From positions 40,706,315 through 40,770,314 of the forward strand of contig JAQISU010001235.1 of NCBI GenBank assembly GCA_029339505.1: 64,000 nt of DNA, given 5' to 3'. Of this stretch, positions 1 to 7,684 are shown in pieces. Position numbers and translations under genes: made by a program. Position 1 is the first letter of the stretch, and the number at the start of each line of letters is the position of its first letter. The notes under the pieces were generated by a model that was given only the letters and a program-made list of their open reading frames with translations, did no database searches and was not told where the DNA came from. The stretch comes from Unio delphinus (taxonomy: Eukaryota > Mollusca > Bivalvia > Unionida > Unionidae).

Positions 1-417
1 CAACACATTGCAATTATCTCTGATCACTTTTGGTATTTGTGTGTACCGTTGAGTGACATATATCACATCAGTGTTTTTATGCCTGCCTCGGGAAAATATT
101 CTAGCAGGATTTTTTTGATTATCTAACATGATATCATCGTATACCACTAAATTCTTAATACTTCCATCAATAGCACCAATGCTCGGGGCTTCCTCTATAT
201 CAGTAATAAACTCAATAATATCATCATCGATTTGAAATTCTTTTGCTTTCTCGTTAAAATCCTTTAGCACTTCATAGCATCGCTGATCGTCTACACTAGG
301 GGCTATTAAATACAATTTGTTCCATTTCATCCATCTCGTTATCAAATTAAGTAGCAGTTGTGTCTTTCCGCTTCCAGATGGTCCGATTATAATCATTCTA
401 ATTGAATTCGGCAACAT
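1..417 (-). CDS. Polinton/adintovirus-type genome packaging ATPase, 5' part only
   Basis: About 139 codons are visible, running off the left edge. The start is the ATG at 417-415. A Walker A motif, GPSGSGKT, lies about 12 residues in (bases 384-361). A Walker B strand, LVVYDDIML, with its Asp pair is near bases 155-125. Then comes a RGRHKNTDVIYVTQR stretch resembling the region after Walker B in A32/FtsK-HerA viral packaging ATPases. By family knowledge such an enzyme pumps DNA into preformed capsids. A small nucleotide-binding start with the P-loop almost at the N-terminus is usual for Polinton ATPases. It is divergent from the zinc-ribbon frame that starts 75 bp away. No break is seen in the visible part. 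The C-terminal part cannot be judged. Confidence 0.88.
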   Translation of the reverse strand, partial: MLPNSIRMIIIGPSGSGKTQLLLNLITRWMKWNKLYLIAPSVDDQRCYEVLKDFNEKAKEFQIDDDIIEFITDIEEAPSIGAIDGSIKNLVVYDDIMLDNQKNPARIFSRGRHKNTDVIYVTQRYTQIPKVIRDNCNVL

Positions 418-491
418 TTAATGGTGTTTAATAGTTTCCCGTCGTCGGGTAGCTGAATAATCAATTATATTCATGCCGTTATATATAAATT

Positions 492-680
492 ATGGATCTA
501 TATTGTGTGAAGTGTAAGGCGCGTACTGGCACAGATCACTTGACGACGATTACAACTAAAAATAACCGATCAGCGCTTTCTGGTAAATGTGTACAGTGTA
601 GTACAAAGAAATTTAGATTTGTTTCTAAACCCAAGGAACCTTTAAAAAAAAACGAGGAGGTGATATCGCAGCCAAGCTAA
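492..680 (+). CDS. Small zinc-ribbon protein (DUF5679-like)
   Basis: A 62-residue frame starting MDLYCVKCK. It has two CxxC pairs (CVKC near residue 5, CVQC near residue 34) followed by KKFRFV, the layout of the short DUF5679 zinc ribbons of large DNA viruses and Polinton-like elements. An AT-rich TATATAAAT lies directly upstream of the ATG. The C-terminal tail is Lys-rich and ends just after a run of nine A (644-652). At that run the phospholipase-like frame opens in the -1 frame, so the ribbon may be the N-terminal domain of a larger virion protein or simply an independent small protein. The exact function is unknown; zinc binding is inferred from the cysteines. Confidence 0.7.
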   Translation: MDLYCVKCKARTGTDHLTTITTKNNRSALSGKCVQCSTKKFRFVSKPKEPLKKNEEVISQPS

Positions 681-1012
681 CTAAACTCCCTGGAACCCCA
701 TGGGCAAAGTATCCAGGAGAAAAGCACCTTCCAGGATATAGCTACTGTGGACCCGGAACCAGACTTGATATCAGACTCAATAATCAAAATCAGCCCCGAC
801 CCGGTGAAGAACCAATAAATGCCATTGATAAGGCCTGTCACCTTCATGATGTTGCTTATAAAAGCAGCAATTTGCAACACAGACATCTCGCGGATGTGAA
901 ATTAATTCATGCGTTAAATGATATTCCTGATAAATCCTTCAAAGAAAAATTGGCTTCCTTTTTGATAAAATCGGCAATGAAAAGCAAATTGATGTTAGGT
1001 GCTGGTAATTAA
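629..1012 (+). CDS. Parvovirus-type phospholipase A2-like domain, no own ATG
   Basis: An open frame without an early ATG. It carries a Gly-rich calcium-loop-like segment YCGPGTRL (bases 743-766) and the catalytic His-Asp box with Tyr, CHLHDVAY (836-859), followed by an RHLAD helix. This is the signature of the compact PLA2 domain found in parvovirus capsid N-termini and in many invertebrate Polinton proteins, where it is thought to help particles cross membranes. The frame is -1 relative to the zinc-ribbon frame, and the two overlap at an A-rich run. Lack of an ATG suggests translation by frameshift, splicing, or a broken single gene. It ends at the TAA at 1010-1012, just before the integrase start at 1020. 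An LPGTPW segment at 686-703 resembles the tail of the pX-like protein further right. Confidence 0.75.
   Translation, partial: TQGTFKKKRGGDIAAKLTKLPGTPWAKYPGEKHLPGYSYCGPGTRLDIRLNNQNQPRPGEEPINAIDKACHLHDVAYKSSNLQHRHLADVKLIHALNDIPDKSFKEKLASFLIKSAMKSKLMLGAGN
647..653 (+). promoter_or_regulatory. Candidate -1 ribosomal frameshift heptamer (A AAA AAC)
   Basis: In the zinc-ribbon frame the codons AAA AAA AAC at 645-653 give the X-XXY-YYZ heptamer A-AAA-AAC, the type used at the gag-pro junction of some retroviruses. T-TTA-AAA at 641-647 is a second possible site. The phospholipase frame is exactly -1. The only stem-loop I see (686-694 pairing with 712-719, one bulge) lies about 32 nt downstream, further than the usual 5-9 nt, which weakens the case. 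Confidence 0.35.
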
Positions 1013-1019
1013 TAACAAC

Positions 1020-1963
1020 ATGGAATCTATTTATTATTCTCCGAGAGGATACTGGAAGGGTAAAGCAGCAATCCATAAACTCGCTAGCGCTGCAAAAGTG
1101 AAAAAGGCCACTGCGGCTAATTGGTTATCCAAACAGGCACTATGGCAAATTTATCTACCACCGCCTGAACAAATTCAATTCTCGCATTTTGATGTGACCT
1201 TTCCTAATGAAGTTCATCAGGCTGATATATTATTTCTGCCACATGATAACGGTTACAAATACGCATTAACCGTAGTTGATATTGCAAGTCGATACAAAGA
1301 AGCAGAACCGTTAAAAACAAAATCAGCCACTGAAGTGGCTTCTGCATTTGAAAAGATTTATCGAAGGAGCCCTCTGCACTGGCCAAATCTATTACAAATT
1401 GATCCTGGCAAGGAATTTCAGGGTGCAGTGTTATCTACAATGAAAAATCATAATGTCACTATCAGACGAGGGCATACTGCGTTACATCGTGATCAGGCAA
1501 TTGTTGAACGGTTTAATAAAACCCTTGCTGAGCGGTTATTTGGATATCAATACGCAAAAGAATTCATCCAAGAAAAAAGATCCCGTGAATGGGTTAAAAG
1601 GTTACCAGCTGTGATTACTGCACTGAATAATGAGATTACTAGAACAATTAATTTGAAACCTATCAACGCGATTAAAAAGAAGTCAATACCCGCACAATCA
1701 CAAAAAGATTTCAAAGAACCAATTCTTGGTAGTAATGTCACTGTGAGGTATTTATACGAACCAGGAGAACTTGAAGGGGGCAGAAAAGGGCTACTGATCC
1801 TATTTGGAGTGTTACTGCACACAAGATATCTAGTATAACACGATCTACGGGTAGACCTCCAATCTATAAAATGGATTCAACTGCCCCTCAACGGGGTTTT
1901 ACTAGACATCAACTGCAAGTGATACCCGAGGATACTCAATTGCCACCGCATGGTCTTAATTAG
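1020..1963 (+). CDS. Retroviral-type (rve) Polinton integrase, frame change near 1785
   Basis: The DDE integrase that inserts the element DNA into the host genome. I choose ATG 1020 (MESIYY), the usual Polinton integrase start; a GTG at 999 is less likely. The core shows HQAD with the first Asp, VVDIASRY, the second Asp in QIDPGKEF, and the Glu in VERFNKTL 35 residues later, the expected D-D-E spacing. The main frame ends at 1838 in residues unlike the family. In the -1 frame from about 1785 the conserved RATDPIWS box and a chromodomain-like tail with PPIYKMD and EDTQLPP run to a TAG at 1961-1963. The break sits at AGAAAAGGG, which is not a canonical slippery site, so a lesion or consensus error is likely. 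The stop overlaps the convergent stop of the minus-strand gene. Confidence 0.93.
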
Positions 1964-2195
1964 CGCCGTTGCGTCTATTGCACTCAAGACAAGTCAACAT
2001 CACATTATTTCTGACATGACCGAGATTGTTATTTTTTCTGTCTACGGTATATTGGCGAGGATCCTTATTCGAATACTGCCAACGCATTATACAATTGCAA
2101 CTTGCGCAGTGATTATTCTGTTGTTTCTTCAAAGTGATTATTAATTTAGCATCAATATCAAATTCTCGTTGTTTTTTTTTTGTCTTGTTGTTTGT
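1956..2195 (-). CDS. HNH nuclease-like C-terminal domain
   Basis: The frame carries NHCASCNCIMRW, then YTVDRKNNNLGH and VMLTCLECNRR. These are two CxxC pairs flanking the DRxxN and LGHxxxN core of small zinc-binding HNH endonucleases of phages and mobile DNA. It is in a different frame from the helicase end; the switch falls in a run of ten A near 2175. It could be the last domain of the replication protein or a separate small nuclease gene without a clear start of its own. Its TAA (1958-1956) overlaps the integrase tail. Possible roles are processing of replication intermediates or of integration junctions; this is inference. Confidence 0.65.
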   Translation of the reverse strand, partial: TNNKTKKKQREFDIDAKLIITLKKQQNNHCASCNCIMRWQYSNKDPRQYTVDRKNNNLGHVRNNVMLTCLECNRRNGAN

Positions 2196-3230
2196 AACCG
2201 GAGAGTTTTTTATCAATAATTTTAACATCAATATCATCCATTGTGGTGTCATCATCGCCTGACTCTGTCAGGACAATTCTTCGAAGTTGATTTATTTTTC
2301 GTACTCTGGATACTGCAAGATAGATTAAATTTGACCATTCGATGAGATTATCTACCATCCAAACAATTGTATCCGATATAGTCAATCCCTGTGAAGAATG
2401 TATTGTTGCTGCGTATCCTAGCGTCCATGGGGATTTATTAGCACGCAATGCATCTTCAACGACATTGATATCAACCAGCACAATATCATTTAATACCAGA
2501 ATTTGTTTTTGAAATCCTTCGGATTTTGGGCCTGGAATATCAACTTCAATGTTCTGTTTTCGTGTATCCGATGGCCTATAACAAAGAGGCACTGGAAGTG
2601 TTGCAAATCTTTGTTTATGCAATTCAAATAACTTCATCTGAAGTGTGTCTCTGACTATTTTTCTACTTGCAATTATCAAACTTTTGGTCTCCATGCTTCC
2701 CAAAACTCATTCATTGGAGTTTCCGAAATTTCCCACGGGCTATTTCACACTGGATTTTATCCGGTTGTAATCTGATTAATTTCTTAAATTCTTTTAATTC
2801 ATTATCAAGTGATCTATGATCGGTATCAATTTCTTTATAATAGTCTACAAAACCCTTTAGCCATTCATGGGGGGATGCACCGACAAATGGTGGTGGTTGG
2901 CCGTGATCACCGCACATAACGATTTTTGTATTTTTCAATAACAACCACTCAAGAAATATTTTTAATACATCTAATGGCACTGTGTCTATTTCATCCCAAA
3001 TCATGATTTCAGGAATAAATTTCTCTCCCATGCGCTCAAGAGTCCACTTATCTCCTTTCCATCTAAAGAAACTGTGATAAGTACAGGCATTTACCCCTCG
3101 CTGTATCATTTCTCTTGCAAGTCTGTGTGTTGGTGTTAGCACAATCATATTTGATTTGGAAACACGAAATAACTCAATTGCCCGGGTTGTTTTTCCTGAC
3201 CCACCACAGCCGTTTAAATAAACTGTTTTA
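2158..3230 (-). other. SF1 (Pif1/viral-type) helicase domain of the replication gene
   Basis: The domain follows the polymerase palm. Motif I is NGCGGSGKTTRA (about 3218-3183), then TPTHRLAREM (motif Ia-like). Motif II is IWDEID (about 3003-2986) and motif III CGDHGQPPP (about 2917-2890). After the frame changes near 2730 and 2690 come SLIIASRKIVRD, then TIHSSQGLTI (motif V) near 2407-2375 and YLAVSRVRK (motif VI) near 2325-2297. This motif order is that of superfamily 1 helicases such as Pif1 and of the (+)RNA-virus SF1 helicases. It would unwind DNA at the fork. The helicase as a C-terminal neighbour of PolB in the same frame is seen directly between motif C and Walker A; the rest is across frame breaks. 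Confidence 0.85.
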
Positions 3231-5442
3231 TACCGGCATATTGGATCAGAAATCGGTGGTGCATTTGAAAATTCTGAACACTGATTGCTTTCTAAATAAT
3301 TATTTTCAATTGTAACATCTGGTGATTGAATATAATCATGAAGCATTTCTTTCTTAATTCTCCATGACCCCCAATTCTCGTTTCCAGTAGCCTTAAAATC
3401 AGCCATATCGCTTTTTATGTAAAATGAATCAGTGGCAACTCTAACTGCGGTGTTAGGATATTTATTGATCATTGAAAACAGATTAATAGAAGCATAACCG
3501 AGCATAGAAGCTCTCAAATGTGTGCACTGGGGATTGTATCCATCATTGTAAGTAACAATTGTACCCAATTTGGTTCCATCGGACATAAATGCGTCTTTAC
3601 GATTAACATATAGGCCTTTATTCGTTAAATCCGCGATTACAAAATCGTATTCAGCTTTGTCTATAATCAATCGTGAAGAATATCTTGTATTATCGTATTT
3701 ACCACCCTGAGTGAATTTACCGATTATTCTTCGTCCAAGATCTTTTGCTTCACTGTTTCTGATTTCAAATAACTGTTTGGACCAATTCATGATTTGTTGT
3801 TCACTGAAATTTGGAAACAGTTTTATCAGTTCACTAATTATTTTTTCTAGATCGGGTTGTGGTAACCAGATTGATTTCTGTGCTCGATAGGATATAATTG
3901 CTTCACTGACAATTAATGATTTTAACATCCCTCAATCAATCATATACCGTAATAACACTATTGGCATCCAGTGTTTTTCAGACATGTGTTTACCAATCCA
4001 AATATAACTACACGGATGAAGTCCTGTAGCCATTTCAAATGATACTACACAAGCGAATCCGGTTAAATCAAAATCAGGCAGTGGTCCATTAATCGCAACA
4101 CGGGTCATTTCGTGTGTGGGGTGTCCAAATCGTTTAAAATATTTCTCGAATTCTCCATACCCAAGAAAACTTCCTGGATAACACGCAATCATATCAACGG
4201 AAATAACGGTTTCAGTGTCATATTTTGGATTCCATAACCCTCCATGGCTGTATTCAAGACAGGACAATCTAACATCTGATAAAAGCTCACTTCTTGTTGG
4301 TTTCCACGCGTTTTTCTTTCTAGCAAAATGTGCTGCAATTGATGGTAGTGTAAAACAGTTTGCTAATAATTGATCGTTGTCTTCCCCCTCCCCAGAACTC
4401 TGGGGTGAAAACTCACTAGCTAGTTTTTTCATTTGATCATGCAGCTCTTCAGTACGGTACAATTCTCCGTTGGGCCTTACAAACTGATCAAATCTACATT
4501 CCTCGTCTGAAGTACTATGAAATAGCCACATTAACACAGGATCGTTTTTACTCAAATGGTAAATAGCATCAAATAATTGTTGCTCTGAAAAAAACTCTTC
4601 TGTTCCAAACAGATATTTTACGGTTCTATCCCGTGGGAATATTGTTACTGCAGATGACCACGCGTGTTCGTTATGATCAATAATCTGTATTGGGGCTCCT
4701 TTTGATTCATATTTCGATTCGTATAATACTTCACCGGTGATTGTCGTTACTGATATTGGAAATCTCAATGATGTTTCTAATTTAGCTATATCCTGAATTG
4801 TTGCCCCATTCTCCTTTGCCGTTAATTCCCATTCGGTTATTTTTTTTGGTCTTAGATCAGTTAATTTATTTCTCCGGGACGCATTTGTGAAGTGTTCCAT
4901 TATTCGTGTTGCTACACAATTGAGCCCTGTCGAATATTTCATGGGTGCTAGTTTTGCAATATCAGGTTTGTCATTGAGCGGATATATCCCGTAAACAACT
5001 GCTGTGACAGGATAAGATCTTTCGTAGTATGGTTTATCAATTCCAGTCAAAATTCCTGGTTTTGAATCCTGATTCACAGTGACAGTTTTTTTGTCTTTGA
5101 GAATGGGCTCGTATTTGTCCCTAATGATCCAATGTCCATCATCACGGATAAGGAATTTTATTCGAAAAAAATTTCTTTCTTCCCCAAGATTTGAGATTAT
5201 CACTGCTGCTTTTCATCATTCATGGTAGCGTCAACAACACCATCAATTCGAAATGTTGACCAACAGTGAGATGCCCCATCACGCTTGAATTCATTAAAAC
5301 AGTCTCTGATTTTACTAATCATGGTTCTATCAAGAATTTTATTCTTTGGTGTCTTAGAAACTCAATCAAGATTGAATTGAACACTTTTCCAGGGCTTAAT
5401 TTTCGATAATCTCTCGAACTCTTTTACTATAATTAAAACAAG

Positions 5443-5452
5443 CATTTAAATG
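5443..5452. promoter_or_regulatory. Palindrome joining two divergent start codons
   Basis: CATTTAAATG is a perfect 10-bp palindrome. It contains the ATG of the leftward replication gene (5445-5443) and an ATG of the rightward zinc-protein frame (5450), with only four bases between. Any promoters must therefore lie inside the opposing reading frames. The internal ATG at 5468 for the zinc protein would leave a short leader. Confidence 0.5.
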
Positions 5453-5467
5453 AAAGATTTAAGTATA

Positions 5468-5815
5468 ATGAATCATTGCAAATGGCTCATGATTGGATCA
5501 GTAACCCCATGTAACAAATCATGCAGAAAGGAGTTCTGTGGGTATCATATGCAAAGTTTTCGTCGTGGAAGCCTTGGTCCGTTACCCTGTATTCGATGTG
5601 GGGTTGGAGTCAGGGGAAAATCGCAGTTATGTCTAAATTGCGGTGGTAAGCGATACAGGGAGTTGAAGCGTTATTATGATAAAAGAATAAAAAATGGATT
5701 TTCAATCAAAAATTCTGACCCTGACACTGACAAAGTCAGCGACAAAATCATAAGAAACCCCCAAGACTACATTGAAAGATTCTCCAGTGATGTTATTAAT
5801 GAATTATACAAATAG
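5468..5815 (+). CDS. Cys-rich zinc-binding Polinton protein of unknown function
   Basis: About 115 residues from ATG 5468 (MNHCKWLM); an upstream in-frame ATG at 5450 would add six residues. I prefer the internal start because related Polinton proteins, as I remember them, begin M-N-x-C-K-W-L-M. It has a first group of cysteines and a histidine (PCNKSC, EFCGYH), then PCIRC and LCLNCG forming a zinc-ribbon pair, then a basic Arg/Lys helix (YRELKRYYDKR). The acidic and polar C-terminus is unlike the rest. A small DNA- or RNA-binding regulator is plausible but not shown. It is one of the few genes of the element with no visible break. Confidence 0.75.
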   Translation: MNHCKWLMIGSVTPCNKSCRKEFCGYHMQSFRRGSLGPLPCIRCGVGVRGKSQLCLNCGGKRYRELKRYYDKRIKNGFSIKNSDPDTDKVSDKIIRNPQDYIERFSSDVINELYK

Positions 5816-5840
5816 TATTAGTATACAATGAACCAAGGAA

Positions 5841-6330
5841 GTTATCTCCCTTAGATTATATCAGGTTATTGTGATTCAGCGGCGGGTATTGTTTGGTAAG
5901 AAAAGAAATCAAATATAAAATGTTTTCAAACAATTATATTCTTTTTTCTAGTGTTTTATGCAAATATTCTGTCTCATTTAAATACCGTGAAACACCATTA
6001 ATAAGTAATTCAAGAAAATAAAATAACACACCCTGTGGATTGCTGTATTAAGTCACCTTATATACTCTCTCCCTTAGATTATGTTAACTTTTTTTATGGG
6101 TTATCTCCCCTTAAATTGTGATTCAGCGGCGGGTATAATAAATTATTTGTTTTGTAAGAAAAGAAATCAAATATAAAATGTTTTCAAACAATTATATTCT
6201 TTTTTTTAGTGTTTAATTCAAATTTACGGTCTCATTTAAATACTGTGAAACAGCATCAATAAGTAATTCAAGAAAATAAAATAACACACCCTGTGGATTG
6301 AGGCTGCTGTATTAGTCACCTTATATACTA
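5841..6330. repeat. Direct duplication of about 230 bp in the non-coding region
   Basis: Copies at about 5841-6067 and 6100-6330 share a start (GTTATCTCCC), a GTGATTCAGCGGCGGGTAT block, the GTAAGAAAAGAAATCAAATA block, and an end reading ACACCCTGTGGATTG then TTATATACT. They differ by scattered substitutions and small indels, so the duplication is not brand new. There is no coding potential. The position between early and late gene groups suggests an origin or regulatory region, as inference. Confidence 0.85.
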
Positions 6331-6350
6331 TATGAAAGGTATAAAGCTGG

Positions 6351-6474
6351 GGCTTTCGAAAGCCAATCCGACTAATCAAAAATAACCCACGCCATTGACA
6401 CGTTTGCGTGGTTGACTTTTCTCAATCATGCAACCGGGTTTAATTTCATGGGTTGCTTTTGATTGGTCGGATGG
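6351..6474. other. Branched hairpin region with perfect TTCGAA palindrome
   Basis: GGCTTTCGAAAGCC (6351-6364) is a perfect 14-bp palindrome. It abuts an outer inverted repeat of about 18 bp: 6363-6381 pairs with 6457-6474, with one bulge and one wobble. Inside lie two further stems, at 6384-6392 with 6406-6413 and at 6430-6435 with 6451-6456. The folded form would be T-shaped, reminiscent of parvovirus terminal hairpins. It could be a replication origin, a small inverted-repeat insertion, or a relic terminus. Confidence 0.6.
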
Positions 6475-7048
6475 CCGTAGAAAATCCGCCCCGTCGTTTC
6501 ATGTTTGTGCTGTCTTGTGCTGTTCTCACATCATTACATCATATATCCATCCTTAATTAAGTTAATTAAGTACATGTTATGCCTAACATTTGCCAAAACA
6601 CTCGAGTGGAGATTATACGGCATTGTGACGTCCCCTTAATTAAGTTAATTAAGTATATGTTGTGACGTCACCCCAAGCATATCTTCTGGGCGGTCTAAGA
6701 TGGTGTTTGCCACGTTAGACCTCCCTTCCTTACTTGGATGTGAAGGCAACTAAGGAGTTCCAAAGATGTGTTGTCGTATATATGTAACCTCTAGGTCTCT
6801 TTCACGTAAACATACCCTCTTGTGATTCTAACCCGTTATTTGACGAGTTAGATTCACTCTTATGGGAATATGTTTCCGGTGAATGTAAATATAAGTGACC
6901 TAAAATAAATAACATCCATGGATGTAATTAGCTCTCCGTCACATTTGGGTAGCCCCGTATGGTATTCAAGATTAAAAATCGAAGATTAAAAGAACCACAG
7001 CGGCCTATATCAAGGGGGCCAAATGACTGATAACCGCTCATCATGGTT
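6475..7048. other. Non-coding stretch with TTAATTAA pairs and a CRE-like palindrome
   Basis: No gene is seen. TTAATTAAGTTAATTAAGTA occurs at 6553-6572 and again, with the same 20 bases, at 6635-6654, each followed by an ATGTT-like tail. GTGACGTCAC at 6662-6671 is a perfect palindrome containing the TGACGTCA core bound by CREB/ATF factors. A partial copy, TGTGACGTCC, lies at about 6624-6633. The stretch could be a promoter region for the virion genes. Confidence 0.45.
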
Positions 7049-7275
7049 GTTATTTATTTTTGTCTGCATTTATTTTAAAAAATATATTTATATATACAGA
7101 ATTATTTTTAAAAAATATATTTATATATACAGAATTATTTTTGAAAAATATATTTATATATACAGAATTATTTTTTAAAAATATACTTATATATACAGAA
7201 TTAATTTAAAAAAATATATTTATATTTATATACAAAATTAATTTTTAAAAATATATTTATATACAGACTGAATTT
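7049..7275. repeat. AT-rich tandem repeat, unit about 34 bp
   Basis: Six to seven degenerate copies of a unit containing AAAAATATATTTATATATACAGAATT. Base composition is almost wholly A and T. It lies just before the first rightward small gene. DNA of this kind melts easily, which is common at origins, but no function is proven. Confidence 0.8.
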
Positions 7276-7335
7276 TGAAAATATTAACGGCTCATTTATT
7301 TTTGAAAAATTAATTAGAAATATGTATTATCATAT

Positions 7336-7684
7336 ATGAATTCTGAAAATATGAATAGCATTATAGTTGAAATTGCAAAATTGAAAAGCCAGGATATTAT
7401 ACTATCAGATGGATTAAATCCTGATCAAATCAAGTCGGATGTCGGAATATGGTGTTAGAACTAACAAGTATATGCTACCAAAGAAATATGCGCTCATCAA
7501 AAAAATTCAAAATTCTATTAGAGACTCTCTTGCATTTTCCAGTGAAGTAGGTGTGTTTGTCCCGTTATATACTATCGTGGAAGGAATACGAAAAGAATTG
7601 GGTAGGGAATATGAATTGAAAAAAGAGGTTAATTCTAAAATTAGAAATATACGGGCATTAATTCAAGAAAATGAACGATTTTGA
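7336..7684 (+). CDS. Small hypothetical element protein, possibly two overlapping frames
   Basis: Two frames overlap. The first starts at ATG 7336 or 7351 (MNSIIVEIAKLKS, then DGLNPDQIKSD) and stops near 7458. The second starts at ATG 7439 (MSEYGVRTNKYMLPKK), continues for 81 residues and stops at 7682-7684. The second has a basic N-terminus, a middle with VPLYTIVEGIRKELG and a Lys/Arg-rich helical end. Residues 1-40 of the first and the second frame could once have been one protein with a +1 or -2 change near 7440, or two separate proteins. I recognise no family. It sits at the head of the virion-gene cluster and is transcribed the same way. Confidence 0.5.

Larger units (their letters stand above)
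1956..5445 (-). pseudogene. DNA polymerase B - SF1 helicase - HNH replication gene, multiply broken
   Basis: About 1160 codons read leftwards from ATG 5445. Polymerase motif A is SVDMIACYPGSFLG (about 4205-4160). A motif-B-like RRIIGKFTQGG lies near 3740-3705. Motif C is VATDSFYI near 3440-3415, where the usual DTDS is ATDS, so the first Asp is replaced. A Walker A for a helicase follows in the same frame. The frame is interrupted by TGA near 5336-5334, a -1 change near 5210, TGA at 3934-3932 (same frame on both sides), two -1 changes near 2730 and 2690, and a +1 or -2 change in the ten-A run near 2175. The polymerase would copy the element DNA. Whether it is protein-primed cannot be read, and I do not see a clear exonuclease. 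The breaks do not mask the domain order; whether product is made is doubtful. Confidence 0.85.

Noticed and set aside
677..886. 69-codon minus-strand frame
   Set aside because: Antisense to the phospholipase A2-like domain.
1785..1790. Programmed frameshift in the integrase
   Set aside because: A-AAA-GGG does not fit the X-XXY-YYZ rule, and other genes of the element have the same kind of break; lesion or consensus error is simpler.
2158..2703. Independent small gene starting with MGSMETKSL
   Set aside because: The start is a TTG and the sequence contains helicase motifs V and VI that continue the upstream helicase; read as part of the broken replication gene.
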